Part shown: one piece after another, positions 7,569-16,670 of the stretch
How positions within the stretch are numbered: position 1 is the first letter of the stretch
Layout of the letters: each line of letters starts with the position of its first letter
From: Prevotella sp. P5-50
Lineage (GTDB): Bacteria; Bacteroidota; Bacteroidia; Bacteroidales; Bacteroidaceae
Direction: 5' to 3'
Assembly: GCF_002251295.1 (NCBI RefSeq)
Contig: NZ_NPJA01000019.1
Coordinates: 62,001-126,000, forward strand
DNA: 64,000 nucleotides
Notes under the pieces: model-generated
What the model saw: the letters and a program-made list of their open reading frames with translations, nothing else
Databases searched by the model: none
What the model was told of the DNA's origin: nothing
Program-made: the position numbers and the translations under genes

Positions 7569-8831
7569 ATGGCTACAAAAAAAGAAGACAAAGGTCCGTC
7601 AATGATTGAGACCTTTAAGGAATTTAAAGAGACCAAGAACATCGACCGCACCACTCTCGTCAGCGTGCTGGAAGAGAGTCTCCGCAACGTACTTGCCAAA
7701 CAGTTCGGTAGCGATGAGAACTTCGACGTCATTGTCAACCCTGACAAAGGTGACCTCGAAATCCACCGCAACCGTATCGTAGTAGCTGATGGTGAGGTTC
7801 AGGACGAAAACAAAGAGATTTCGCTCACACAGGCACAGAAAATCGAACCCGACTACGAAGTGGGCGAGGAAGTGAGTGAAGAAGTGCGCTTCGAGAAATT
7901 CGGACGCCGTGCCATCCTCAATCTCCGTCAGACTCTTGCCTCAAAGATTCTTGAACTGGAGCACGACTCGCTCTACAATAAGTACAAGGATCGCGTAGGT
8001 CAGGTAATCAGCGCCGAGGTGTATCAGATGTGGAAACGCGAAGTACTGCTCATCGACGATGAGGGCAACGAACTCCACTTGCCTAAGTCAGAACAGATTC
8101 CCAACGACAACTACCGCAAGGGCGAAACCATACGTGCCATCATCAAGGAGGTGCAGAACGAGAACAACAATCCGCGTATCATCCTCTCACGCACCAGCCC
8201 TGTGTTCCTTGAGCGTCTGCTCGAAGCCGAAGTGCCCGAAATCAACGACGGCCTCATCACAATCCGTCGCGTGGCACGCATGCCAGGAGAACGTGCAAAG
8301 GTGGCTGTAGAAAGCTATGACGACCGCATCGACCCAGTAGGAGCCTGCGTAGGTGTGAAGGGTAGCCGCGTACACGGTATCGTACGCGAGTTGGGCAACG
8401 AGAATATCGATGTCATCAACTATTCCAGCAACACACAGCTCTTCATTACTCGTGCGCTGAGTCCCGCCAAGGTGACCAACCTCAACATCAATCCCGAAGA
8501 GCACAAAGCCGAAGTCTATCTGCAACCTGAGGAAGTCAGCCTTGCCATCGGTAAAGGCGGTTTGAACATCAAACTGGCTTCCATGCTGACCGAATACACC
8601 ATCGACGTATTCCGTGTATCCAACGGTTCAGACAGCGACGACGAGGACATCTACCTCGACGAGTTCTCTGACGAGATAGACCAGTGGATCATCGACGCCA
8701 TCAAGGCCATCGGTCTGGAGACCGCTAAGGCCGTGCTCAACGCTCCACGCGAAATGCTGATCGAAAAGGCCGACCTCGAAGAAGAAACGGTTGACCACCT
8801 GCTCAACGTGCTCCGTGCGGAGTTTGAATAA
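7569..8831 (+). CDS. nusA: Transcription termination/antitermination protein NusA
   Basis: A 420-residue protein with the NusA order: N-terminal RNA polymerase-binding domain (1-125), S1 domain (about 130-200, from DRVGQVISAEV), KH1 with DPVGACVGVKGSRV, and KH2 with SLAIGKGGLNIKLA. It ends in a short helix-hairpin-helix-like tail and lacks the acidic repeats of the enterobacterial protein, as usual in Bacteroidetes. It binds RNA polymerase and nascent RNA and modulates pausing and termination. It lies between rimP and infB on one transcript. The hairpin in the operon leader is a plausible target for autoregulation, as known in other bacteria. Confidence 0.96.
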   Translation: MATKKEDKGPSMIETFKEFKETKNIDRTTLVSVLEESLRNVLAKQFGSDENFDVIVNPDKGDLEIHRNRIVVADGEVQDENKEISLTQAQKIEPDYEVGEEVSEEVRFEKFGRRAILNLRQTLASKILELEHDSLYNKYKDRVGQVISAEVYQMWKREVLLIDDEGNELHLPKSEQIPNDNYRKGETIRAIIKEVQNENNNPRIILSRTSPVFLERLLEAEVPEINDGLITIRRVARMPGERAKVAVESYDDRIDPVGACVGVKGSRVHGIVRELGNENIDVINYSSNTQLFITRALSPAKVTNLNINPEEHKAEVYLQPEEVSLAIGKGGLNIKLASMLTEYTIDVFRVSNGSDSDDEDIYLDEFSDEIDQWIIDAIKAIGLETAKAVLNAPREMLIEKADLEEETVDHLLNVLRAEFE

Positions 8832-8866
8832 TAAGAATAAAACAGAATTGTAAAGCAACAAATTAA

Positions 8867-11809
8867 ATGGGTGTCAGATTAAATAAAGTATTATCAGAAC
8901 TGAATATAGGACTTCAAACGGCAGTTGATTTCCTGAAAAACAAGAAAGAACTTGGCGAAGTCAAAGAAGAAATGACGCCAAATACCAAAATCACCGATTC
9001 ACAATACCAGGCTCTGGTGGGTGCATTCAGTGGTGACAAGGCTGTGAAGACACAGGCCGAAATGATATTTGCGAAGAAAGCCAAGGATAAAAAGGCAGAG
9101 AAGGCCGAGAAGAAAAGCAACAAGGCTGAAGACCTGTTGGAACAACGCCAACAGTTTAAACCCTTGGGCAAGATTGACCTCGACAGCGTAGGCAAAAAGA
9201 AGGCCGCCAATAGCGATACTGCACCTGTGGCTGCTGCCGTGAGCCAGACAGAGGCATCGCCTATTGTAAAAAAGAAAGAAGAACCAAAACCTGTCGCTGA
9301 GCAGAAAGCTCCTGAGGCTGCCCCTGCTGCTCCTGCAAACCACGAGCAGAAGGCTGTCAAGGCAGAAGAGGTTAAACCTAACGTCAAAGTGGAAGCCAAG
9401 CCAAAAACAGAGGCTAAGCCTCAGCAGGAAGCCAAGCCCAAGGCAGAAGCACCCGTTGCCAATGCCGAAGAGGCCAAGCCTGCCACAGTAGAAAACAAGC
9501 CTGCGGATGCTGAAAAAGCTTCCGAAACCAAGGTATTCACCCTGAAGAGCGAAACAAAATACGCTCCAAAGGTCAACGTACTGGGTAAAATCGACCTCAG
9601 CACCCTCAACCAAAGCACTCGTCCGAAGAAGAAATCGAAGGAGGAGCGCCGTAAGGAACGCGAGGAAAAGAATGCACAGCATGGCAATGGTGGCGAGCGC
9701 AAGAAGCGTGAGCGCATCCGTAGCGGACGCGTTGACATAGAGGCTGCAGCCAACCAGAGCGGGCAGCAAGGCGGCAACAAAAAGAACAAAGGCGGACAAC
9801 AGCGCCAAGGTGGCGGTGGACAACAGCAAGGCGGCAACCAAAACGGACAACAGGGCGGCGGCAAGAAAAACAAGAAGAACCGTCCAGTACAGAAGCCATT
9901 GGAAGTTGACGACGAGGCTGTAGCACGTCAGGTAAAGGAGACGCTCGCCCGTCTCACCTCAAAGAGTCAGAACAAGAAGGGTGCGAAGTATCGCCGCGAA
10001 AAGCGAGATGCCGTACAAGAGCGCCTCAATAGCGAGATGGCCGAACAGGCTGCAGAGAGCAAGGTACTGAAGCTGACCGAGTTTGTAACGGTTAGCGAAC
10101 TTGCCACGATGATGAATGTCGGTGTCAACGAAGTAATCGGCACCTGCATGAGCATCGGTATCATGGTAAGTATCAACCAGCGCCTCGATGCAGAGACTAT
10201 CAATATCGTGGCAGAGGAATTTGGTTTCACCACCGAATACGTAAGTGCTGAAGTGCAAAATGCCATCACCGAAGAAGCCGACGACGAGAACGACCTCGTC
10301 AGCCGTGCACCTATCGTCACCGTGATGGGTCACGTCGATCATGGTAAGACATCGCTGCTCGACTTCATCCGCAAGACCAACGTGATTGCCGGTGAGGCAG
10401 GAGGTATCACCCAGCACATCGGTGCCTACAATGTGAAACTGAAAGACGGTAGAAAAATTACGTTCCTTGACACTCCAGGTCACGAGGCGTTCACCGCCAT
10501 GCGTGCCCGTGGTGCTCAGGTGACCGATATCGCCATCATCATTATCGCTGCAGACGACAGCGTCATGCCTACCACCAAGGAGGCCATCGCGCATGCTCAG
10601 GCTGCCAATGTGCCAATGGTATTTGCCATCAACAAGATTGATAAGCCCGGTGCAAACCCTGACAAGATTCGTGAAGACCTTGCCAATATGAACCTCCTCG
10701 TAGAGGAATGGGGCGGTAAATACCAGTGTCAGGAAATCTCTGCCAAGAAGGGAATCGGCGTTGATGCTCTCCTTGAAAAGGTATTGCTCGAAGCAGAAAT
10801 GCTCGATCTCAAGGCTAATCCCAACAGAAAGGCTACGGGTAGCATTATCGAGTCGTCACTCGACAAGGGACGTGGCTACGTTTCTACCGTGCTGGTAAGC
10901 AACGGTACACTGAAACAAGGTGATGTGGTGATTGCAGGAACAGCTTTCGGACGCATCAAAGCCATGTTCAACGAACGTAACCAACGCATTGAAAAGGCTG
11001 GACCTGCAGAGCCCGCTATTATTCTCGGACTGAATGGCGCACCTACTGCCGGTGACTCGTTCCATGTGATGGAGACAGAGCAGGAGGCACGAGAAATAGC
11101 CAACAAGCGTACACAGTTGCAGCGTGAGCAGTCGCTCCGTACCACTAAGACACTTGGACTCGACGATATCTCACACCGTATTGCCTTGGGTGAGTTCCAC
11201 GAACTCAATATCATCGTCAAGGGTGATACCGACGGTTCTATCGAAGCACTCAGCGACTCGTTCCTCAAACTCTCTACTGAGAAGGTACAGGTCAACGTCA
11301 TTTCAAAGGCTGTGGGTCAGATCAGCGAGAACGATGTCATGCTGGCTTCTGCATCAGATGCCATCATCATCGGCTTCCAGGTTCGTCCTTCTGCTGATGC
11401 ACGCCGACTGGCAGAGCGCGAAGGCGTGGAGATCAACACCTACTCTATCATCTATGATGCACTCGATGAAGTGAAATCTACAATGGAGGGTATGCTCGAC
11501 AAGGTGAAGAAGGAAATTCTTACTGGTGAGATCGAGGTAAAACAGGTGTTCAAGATTTCAAAGGTCGGTACTGTTGCCGGTGGTTTGGTGACCGAAGGAA
11601 AAGTACACAACAAGGACAAGGCTCGTGTCATCCGCGACGGTATTGTGGTTCACACCGCTGCCATCGATGCGCTGAAGCGCTATAAGGACGATGCCAAAGA
11701 GGTTGCCACTGGTTTGGAGTGCGGTATTTCACTCGTCAACTTCAACGATATCCAGGTGGGCGACATCATCGAGACCTTTACAGAAATCGAAGTGGAACAG
11801 AAGCTTTAA
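8867..11809 (+). CDS. infB: Translation initiation factor IF-2
   Basis: A 980-residue protein. It starts with a short helical IF2_N-like domain ([15 protein letters not shown]). A long low-complexity region rich in K, A, E and P follows, then a G/Q/N/K-rich stretch at about residues 290-345. A second IF2_N motif ([17 protein letters not shown]) precedes the GTPase domain, which shows G1 [11 protein letters not shown]3 DTPGHEAF and G4 NKID. Domains II, III and IV complete the C terminus. IF-2 brings initiator tRNA to the 30S subunit and promotes subunit joining. A strong terminator follows 26 nt after the stop. Confidence 0.97.
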   Translation: MGVRLNKVLSELNIGLQTAVDFLKNKKELGEVKEEMTPNTKITDSQYQALVGAFSGDKAVKTQAEMIFAKKAKDKKAEKAEKKSNKAEDLLEQRQQFKPLGKIDLDSVGKKKAANSDTAPVAAAVSQTEASPIVKKKEEPKPVAEQKAPEAAPAAPANHEQKAVKAEEVKPNVKVEAKPKTEAKPQQEAKPKAEAPVANAEEAKPATVENKPADAEKASETKVFTLKSETKYAPKVNVLGKIDLSTLNQSTRPKKKSKEERRKEREEKNAQHGNGGERKKRERIRSGRVDIEAAANQSGQQGGNKKNKGGQQRQGGGGQQQGGNQNGQQGGGKKNKKNRPVQKPLEVDDEAVARQVKETLARLTSKSQNKKGAKYRREKRDAVQERLNSEMAEQAAESKVLKLTEFVTVSELATMMNVGVNEVIGTCMSIGIMVSINQRLDAETINIVAEEFGFTTEYVSAEVQNAITEEADDENDLVSRAPIVTVMGHVDHGKTSLLDFIRKTNVIAGEAGGITQHIGAYNVKLKDGRKITFLDTPGHEAFTAMRARGAQVTDIAIIIIAADDSVMPTTKEAIAHAQAANVPMVFAINKIDKPGANPDKIREDLANMNLLVEEWGGKYQCQEISAKKGIGVDALLEKVLLEAEMLDLKANPNRKATGSIIESSLDKGRGYVSTVLVSNGTLKQGDVVIAGTAFGRIKAMFNERNQRIEKAGPAEPAIILGLNGAPTAGDSFHVMETEQEAREIANKRTQLQREQSLRTTKTLGLDDISHRIALGEFHELNIIVKGDTDGSIEALSDSFLKLSTEKVQVNVISKAVGQISENDVMLASASDAIIIGFQVRPSADARRLAEREGVEINTYSIIYDALDEVKSTMEGMLDKVKKEILTGEIEVKQVFKISKVGTVAGGLVTEGKVHNKDKARVIRDGIVVHTAAIDALKRYKDDAKEVATGLECGISLVNFNDIQVGDIIETFTEIEVEQKL

Positions 11810-12154
11810 CCCACCTCTATCCTATCCCTATAGCTACAAGGGCACAACCATGACGGTTGTGCCCTTGTTGTTGATACGCATATTCAAAGTTCATTCTAAT
11901 CATGCCAACATACTACTACTGGTATTCTGAGCCTCATTGGAGTAGCCGGATAGAAGTGTGAGAGCGATTTCAATTTCAATAATTGTAGTTTTTTAAACCT
12001 GAACAATTCACTCGGTAATACACAATTCTCATGACAGAAAACTTGTTGAACGACAATAAATGACAACGCAGACCTGTTAATCGCATAGCGGAAAAACACT
12101 TGTCTATTTGAGCCGTTTTGTATAGTCAATAGCCTTGCCGTTTCAATCTACAGG
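11810..12154. other. Intergenic region between infB and the lipoprotein gene
   Basis: The two flanking genes converge here. Apart from the infB terminator at 11836-11873 I see no gene, promoter or repeat. A short open frame on the minus strand (11896-12129) has no supporting signal. Confidence 0.6.
11836..11873 (+). terminator. Intrinsic terminator of rimP-nusA-infB
   Basis: A perfect 14-bp stem (11836-11849 with 11855-11868, ACAAGGGCACAACC) with a 5-nt loop is followed by a short T-rich run (TGTTGTTG). It is 26 nt after the infB stop. Confidence 0.85.
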
Positions 12155-12850
12155 TCATTCCGGTATGTATGAGAGATCTATTTGCTTGGGCAGATTGTCT
12201 TTCTTCACGAAAACAGTTCTTTTATACTTATCGTCCCACGTCATCGTAAACTTCAAGTCTTGATGTAGGGGCACTTGAAAATTGGTTGTGTATGGTGTGA
12301 TATTTATGTTATAATTACGTGAAGAGTAATATTTGCCATAATTATATACAGGTTTTTCAAATTCACACTCTATGTCATAATACTCAGCACCTTCAGGCTT
12401 TGTGTTGGCAAACACTTTAACATATTGGGCTTCCCATAAAATATAATCGCTAACCACATGGTATCTATCTGTCCAGAAAGCATCAATGTCACGAAAATAT
12501 GTTGCTCGCGTGAAATATTTCTTGTCATCTAAATCAGGGTATAAATAATAGTACTGTTCTAATCCATCATTATTTTCGTCAGTCTTACGAAATATGGTGA
12601 ACTTATATATGCCGTTCTCGTCAGTCTTTGAAGTGGCTTTTTTACGATTGCAACTAACAATATAAGCACCTCTATAGAAGTAGAATACAACAGGTATATT
12701 CTTTACGGGTTGGTTGTTGTGGTCTATTATTCTGCCTGTAATAGTTAGTTGGTCTATTGCATCCGCAGGAGTATCGTCTTCTTCTATTGTACATCCACTG
12801 AACAATCCAATGATACACAATGCCAGAATAAGTTTATATGAATACTTCAT
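12155..12850 (-). CDS. Putative lipoprotein with transthyretin-like domain
   Basis: A 231-residue protein with a lipoprotein signal (hydrophobic LILALCIIGLF, then lipobox SGC at about residue 20). Residues about 33-80 look like a carboxypeptidase-regulatory or transthyretin-like beta-sandwich (LTITGRIIDHNNQPVKNIPV, then KTDENGIYKF). The rest is beta-rich, with many tyrosines, and is not recognised. It is likely an outer-membrane lipoprotein of unknown role. It stands alone, convergent with infB, with a plausible promoter at 12916-12945. Confidence 0.72.
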   Translation of the reverse strand: MKYSYKLILALCIIGLFSGCTIEEDDTPADAIDQLTITGRIIDHNNQPVKNIPVVFYFYRGAYIVSCNRKKATSKTDENGIYKFTIFRKTDENNDGLEQYYYLYPDLDDKKYFTRATYFRDIDAFWTDRYHVVSDYILWEAQYVKVFANTKPEGAEYYDIECEFEKPVYNYGKYYSSRNYNINITPYTTNFQVPLHQDLKFTMTWDDKYKRTVFVKKDNLPKQIDLSYIPE

Positions 12851-12915
12851 ATCTAAAATAGTTTTAAAAGGTTATAATAGCTATTGTTGGGTCATAAAAC
12901 ACTTGATAATTTCTG

Positions 12916-12945
12916 CAAATATCGTCTTTTTTTTTTACAGCACAA
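12916..12945 (-). promoter_or_regulatory. Possible promoter of the lipoprotein gene at 12155-12850
   Basis: On the minus strand there is TTG at 12945-12943, a 19-nt spacer and GATATTTG at 12923-12916. The -7 element has one mismatch (GA for TA). The predicted leader is about 60 nt. Confidence 0.4.
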
Positions 12946-13133
12946 GGTTTTTTGTGTTAATTAAGGTTAATGGCATAGGAATTTCACTTCAATGGCAGAT
13001 ATTCCCCATCGTTTGTCCACAGAAAAGCCATGATTGTCTTCTTGTTTGCGGACTGTTGCTGACTGTGTTATGGACGTTGGTATAATATGTTGATAAACAG
13101 ATGTTTCTCGTGAACAGACGGTCGATGCGAATG

Positions 13134-13221
13134 CAAAGTAAATTGATTTGCTCAGTAAAACAAATTGATTTCCTTTGCAAAGTAAATTGATTTGCTCAGC
13201 AAAACAAATTGTTTTGCTGAG
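13134..13221. repeat. 22-bp iterated repeat, four units
   Basis: Four consecutive 22-bp units start at 13134, 13156, 13178 and 13200. Units 1 and 3 are identical (start CAAAGTAAATTGATTT); units 2 and 4 have the form AAAACAAATTG. The last unit forms a perfect inverted repeat, CTCAGCAAAAC (13195-13205) with GTTTTGCTGAG (13211-13221). The units make spurious repeated peptides in the minus frames. Confidence 0.8.
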
Positions 13222-13303
13222 AAGAGCGACTTTCGTTTGAGACATGCAGCAGTTCTTTAGCGCATGAATATCATCGTGACAGTAGGGCAAAATCATTAAA
13301 AAT

Positions 13304-13369
13304 GCCGAGTAAATTCATTGAATTTGCTGACCAAATTCAATGAGATTGCTGACCAAATTCAATGAATTT
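13304..13369. repeat. Second 22-bp repeat cluster, three units
   Basis: Three 22-bp units start at 13304, 13326 and 13348, with the core GCTGACCAAATTCAATGA. They share the period and general AT-rich form of the units at 13134-13221 but not the exact sequence. Confidence 0.7.
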
Positions 13370-13397
13370 GCAAAACAGCGCACTATCCTTTTGACTA

Positions 13398-13570
13398 TCA
13401 TGCACTTGCAATGACCTTGTTTTGCTGGTCGCGAAACAGCGATGGCGATACGCCATATTTGCGCTTAAAGGCGCTGCAGAAGTGGCTTTGGTGCTCGTAA
13501 CCCAGATGATAGCCGATGGTGGAAAGGTGGTTGGTCGTTGATAGGAATGTGGCTGTATTTGATGGGAATG
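13398..13570 (-). pseudogene. C-terminal remnant of an AraC-family DNA-binding domain
   Basis: Reading the minus strand to the stop at 13400-13398, the frame encodes NHLSTIGYHLGYEHQSHFCS followed directly by AFKRKYGVSPSLFRD. This is the second helix-turn-helix of an AraC domain, with its usual G(Y/F)xxxSHF...FK(R/K)xxGxSP signature. The first helix-turn-helix and any start codon are missing, and the frame runs upstream into the GC-rich element at 13580. It is best read as the surviving tail of a regulator once located next to the PUL. Confidence 0.65.
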
Positions 13571-13579
13571 TGCCCAGTA

Positions 13580-13748
13580 GTTGGTCAGTTGGTGGTCGAA
13601 TGGTGGTCGAAGCGCGTCAGGACAAAGTCATCGACCACCAGTTAAGCCATTGTATCTCTGTCTGTTAAGCGGTATTGGTGGTCGAGTGGTCGATTTTTTC
13701 GACATCGCGTGTGCGCCTGCGTGCGCTCGTGTGCGCGTATGTATGCGA
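13580..13748 (+). repeat. GC-rich GGTCGA element, left copy
   Basis: An approximately 169-bp element made of GTTGGTCAGT-like sequence, repeated GGTGGTCGAA motifs, ATCGACCACC, CTGTTAAGCG, GGTGGTCGAGTGGTCGA, and a final alternating GCGTGTGCGC-type tract. The same blocks in the same order occur in inverted orientation at 38931-39092, on the other side of the PUL. Confidence 0.7.
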
Positions 13749-13884
13749 GGAATAATAAGGTCTTTATCTCTCTCCGCTCCTATAGATTTCCGCGAACTAT
13801 ATCTCGTTGACAACCCGAACACACAGGGAAGCAAGCGTCTGATTCGAACTTGCAACATTGCGCATAACAGCACTATGCCTTACG

Positions 13885-13929
13885 AAGGGCAGACGGACAA
13901 TAACAACGCATCGCTTGACGTCTGCCCTT
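13885..13929 (-). terminator. Stem-loop after the last PUL gene
   Basis: AAGGGCAGACG (13885-13895) pairs perfectly with CGTCTGCCCTT (13919-13929) around a 23-nt loop, starting 6 nt after the GH2 stop codon. No U-tract follows on the minus strand, so it may be an RNA 3'-end stabiliser rather than a complete intrinsic terminator. Confidence 0.5.
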
Positions 13930-13934
13930 ATACT

Positions 13935-16517
13935 TTATTTCTGCAATCCGAAGTCGGCCTGTTGGGCTTCTACCTCTTGCAACAGACGGTTGCGCTCATC
14001 TTCCGAAAGTTGGCGAGAAGCTGTTTTCGTGGTAGAAACAGCGGCATTTTCACCTGATGTAGGCTGAATATCGCCCGAAAGCATGGGCAAAGGTGCTGCC
14101 ACACTCGTCAGTTCAAGGTCGGCAGCGGTAGGTGCGTGAGTGCCAGGGAATGCCACTTCGGCATGAACACGTATTTTTCCAGGAGTGCGAGTTGAACGTA
14201 TCAGCAGAGGAGCACTACCCCATTCTACCGCACGGGGATTGGCGCCAATGGATGCATCGCCGATGACAGAGCCTTCACCCGATACGGTGAAACGGATTTG
14301 GTCTTTAGCAAGACGACGTACATGACCGAGATCGTCGGTCACTTCACATACCACAACGATAAAATCGCTGCCATCTGCCACCAGTTGACGTCCCAATGTA
14401 TCTACACGAAGACGCAGTTTGGTGCTTCGACGTGAAGGCATACGATCATCACGACAAACCACCTTACCATTGACAATACCTTCTGCCACCATGTGCACAC
14501 GCCGCCAGTTTTTCTGCGTATAACTCCAGTTGCGTGCCTCAAAGAAGTTCCATGCGCCTTTGAATACCACGGGTTGTGAGGGAGCATGACCAACGGAATG
14601 AACCACAGGCAATGTCCAAGAATGAACGCCATCGTAGATAGAAAGTCGCACAGAGTCGCAATTGGAGAACACGGTGACGTCAGCATCAGAGAATTGCGTC
14701 ATTTCATGGGCTATAAACACCTGAGGTTTCGGATCTGACACAAACGGTTGCAATGTGGCAGAAAACATCTGCAAGGCAGTTTTCGGTTGGCGGAACGCAT
14801 CATAAATACCTCCCCAGTAGGGATCTGGATGATAACCGCGCTGATGGTCGAAGGGGTGCCATTGACAACCGCCGATAAACTGTCCGGTGGTATGAAACAG
14901 TTCGTCGGTGCTCTTGAAAAGGCTCATCGCCTGCATCAGCATAGGTCGTTCACCCCAAGATCGAGAAGCCCTGTTGAGATTGTTGTGAGCATACCAGTCG
15001 TCAACGAGTTCGCCAAACTCTCTCGTAAAGATGCACTGACGGGGTTTGTCATCCTTGAAATCATCGCCTGGCCAACCATATACAACATCATAATGGTCTG
15101 CCACTCCTGCCGAATGAACATCGGCAGCAGCCACAGGACGACCTTCATAGGGATATTCCTCTCGTGTGATTTGCAAGGCATCGAGGGCAAATTTCTTGGG
15201 ATAGCGCGTTTCGTTGAGGATGGGTTCCCACATCAGAACCGATGGATGGTTGCGGTCGCGACGGATAATCTGACGGGTATTGGCATGTACCTTCTCGTCC
15301 CACCCAGGAGTTTTATTCCAGTATTGCCATCCCGGTGTTGCCACAATGACAAAGAGACCGAGTTCGTCGCAAGCATCCATAAATGCAGGATCCTGTGGAT
15401 AGTGGGCGGTGCGGATGATAGTGAAACCAGCATCACGCAGTCTGCGAGCATCGCGCCACTGCTGAGAGTTGGGCAGTGCGTTGCCCACGTATGCAAAGTC
15501 TTGATGACGGTTGGCACCTACCAACTGGTGGTAACGACTGCCATTGAGCCAGAATCCGTCTTTGCCACGAAATTCAAATGACCGGATGCCGATGCGGGTA
15601 GTACCGCCATCCATGGGCTGACGACCTTGACGCACATAGGTGTTGACATGATAAAGGGTTGGTGACTCTGGACTCCACAGTTTGGGACGAGCCACTTTGA
15701 TGCGCTGGCAGACTGTGCGTGTCTCGCCAGGAGCCAGTCGCAACGAGGTAACGACACGTTTTCCTGTCTCCTGCAATACATTGGTCACGGTCAGCGTCAC
15801 AGGCTGCTGACCAGTATTAGCCACTTCGGTATTGACACACACCACGGCTTTTTCGCTACTGATGTTCTCACAATGCACGAAAATACCGCCTCCAGCTACA
15901 CGGTTTGCCTCGATGGCATCGGTGATATGCACCATACCTTTGGCTATCAGCCATACATCACGGTAGATGCCACCATGATAGGCAAAATCGAGCGTCATCT
16001 GTGGTTTACCTGGAGGAAAACTCTTATCGTCACTATTATCAGCCATAACAGCTACCAAAACATCATCGCCGGCAGTCAGACCGAGCTTCGTCAGCGATAT
16101 GGTAATAGGCAGATAGCCGCCTTCATGACGTTTCACTTCACGACCGTTGACATAAACCACCTGTTTGCCCATGATGGCTTCGAAATGGAGGGTGACGTCT
16201 TTACCAGCAGTTTGGGCGGGCATCACGAAGCGTTTACGATACCATGCCACACCCTGATAGTTACGGCAGCCACTGGCTTCGGCAGGCATCAACTGTACGG
16301 TATGGGGAGTGGAAACCACTTCCCAAGCGTGATCATCATAGTCAATGCGGTTGGCTTCAGGCACATCGCCCAGATGGAAACGCCATCCGTTGTTGAAATT
16401 CCACACGGTTCTGCCACTGCCTTCGAGAGGGAACAATCCTGCAACGGATGGTACATCGGCTGCATGGAGTCCCATGACAAGCGTCACCATGAGTAATAAG
16501 GTATAAAGTCTGTTCAT
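13935..16517 (-). CDS. Glycoside hydrolase family 2 protein (beta-galactosidase-like)
   Basis: An 860-residue exported enzyme with a signal peptide (TLLLMVTLVMGLHAA). The GH2 order is visible: sugar-binding jelly roll (WNFNNGWRFHLGD to WYRKRF), immunoglobulin-like domain, then a TIM barrel with the acid/base Glu436 in LNETRYP and the likely nucleophile Glu500 in REFGELVDD. C-terminal DUF4982-like and Ig-like domains follow. GH2 enzymes of this form remove beta-galactose, beta-glucuronate or related terminal sugars; the exact substrate cannot be read. It is the last gene of the PUL, 153 nt after the acetylesterase gene. Confidence 0.88.
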   Translation of the reverse strand: MNRLYTLLLMVTLVMGLHAADVPSVAGLFPLEGSGRTVWNFNNGWRFHLGDVPEANRIDYDDHAWEVVSTPHTVQLMPAEASGCRNYQGVAWYRKRFVMPAQTAGKDVTLHFEAIMGKQVVYVNGREVKRHEGGYLPITISLTKLGLTAGDDVLVAVMADNSDDKSFPPGKPQMTLDFAYHGGIYRDVWLIAKGMVHITDAIEANRVAGGGIFVHCENISSEKAVVCVNTEVANTGQQPVTLTVTNVLQETGKRVVTSLRLAPGETRTVCQRIKVARPKLWSPESPTLYHVNTYVRQGRQPMDGGTTRIGIRSFEFRGKDGFWLNGSRYHQLVGANRHQDFAYVGNALPNSQQWRDARRLRDAGFTIIRTAHYPQDPAFMDACDELGLFVIVATPGWQYWNKTPGWDEKVHANTRQIIRRDRNHPSVLMWEPILNETRYPKKFALDALQITREEYPYEGRPVAAADVHSAGVADHYDVVYGWPGDDFKDDKPRQCIFTREFGELVDDWYAHNNLNRASRSWGERPMLMQAMSLFKSTDELFHTTGQFIGGCQWHPFDHQRGYHPDPYWGGIYDAFRQPKTALQMFSATLQPFVSDPKPQVFIAHEMTQFSDADVTVFSNCDSVRLSIYDGVHSWTLPVVHSVGHAPSQPVVFKGAWNFFEARNWSYTQKNWRRVHMVAEGIVNGKVVCRDDRMPSRRSTKLRLRVDTLGRQLVADGSDFIVVVCEVTDDLGHVRRLAKDQIRFTVSGEGSVIGDASIGANPRAVEWGSAPLLIRSTRTPGKIRVHAEVAFPGTHAPTAADLELTSVAAPLPMLSGDIQPTSGENAAVSTTKTASRQLSEDERNRLLQEVEAQQADFGLQK

Positions 16518-16670
16518 TGTTTATTACTTGTTTCTATGTTCTGCCCCTATCGGCCATCTGCACGAAAAAGGGGAATATGTTCGATTTTATCTTTGTTCTT
16601 ACAGCTGCTGTCATGCTACATCCTGCTTCGGCGGAATGTATGGATGACCACACACCATCTGAGGCAAAGG

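Larger units (their letters stand above)
12851..13934. other. Intergenic region at the 3' side of the PUL
   Basis: About 1.1 kb without an intact gene. It holds the lipoprotein-gene promoter, two clusters of 22-bp repeats, the AraC-domain remnant, the GC-rich element and a stem-loop (13885-13929) just downstream of the last PUL gene. Open frames crossing the repeats on either strand have no coding character. Confidence 0.7.

Noticed and set aside
12967..13296. 109-codon minus-strand frame in the intergenic region
   Set aside because: Its apparent repeated peptides are just the 22-bp DNA repeats; no signal, domain or start context supports it.
13581..14057. 158-codon plus-strand frame over the GC-rich element
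   Set aside because: It crosses the non-coding element and runs antisense into the GH2 gene; composition changes abruptly along it.
14748..15581. 277-codon open frame antisense to the GH2 gene
   Set aside because: It is covered by the GH2 catalytic domain, whose active-site residues are intact, and has no promoter or recognisable motif.
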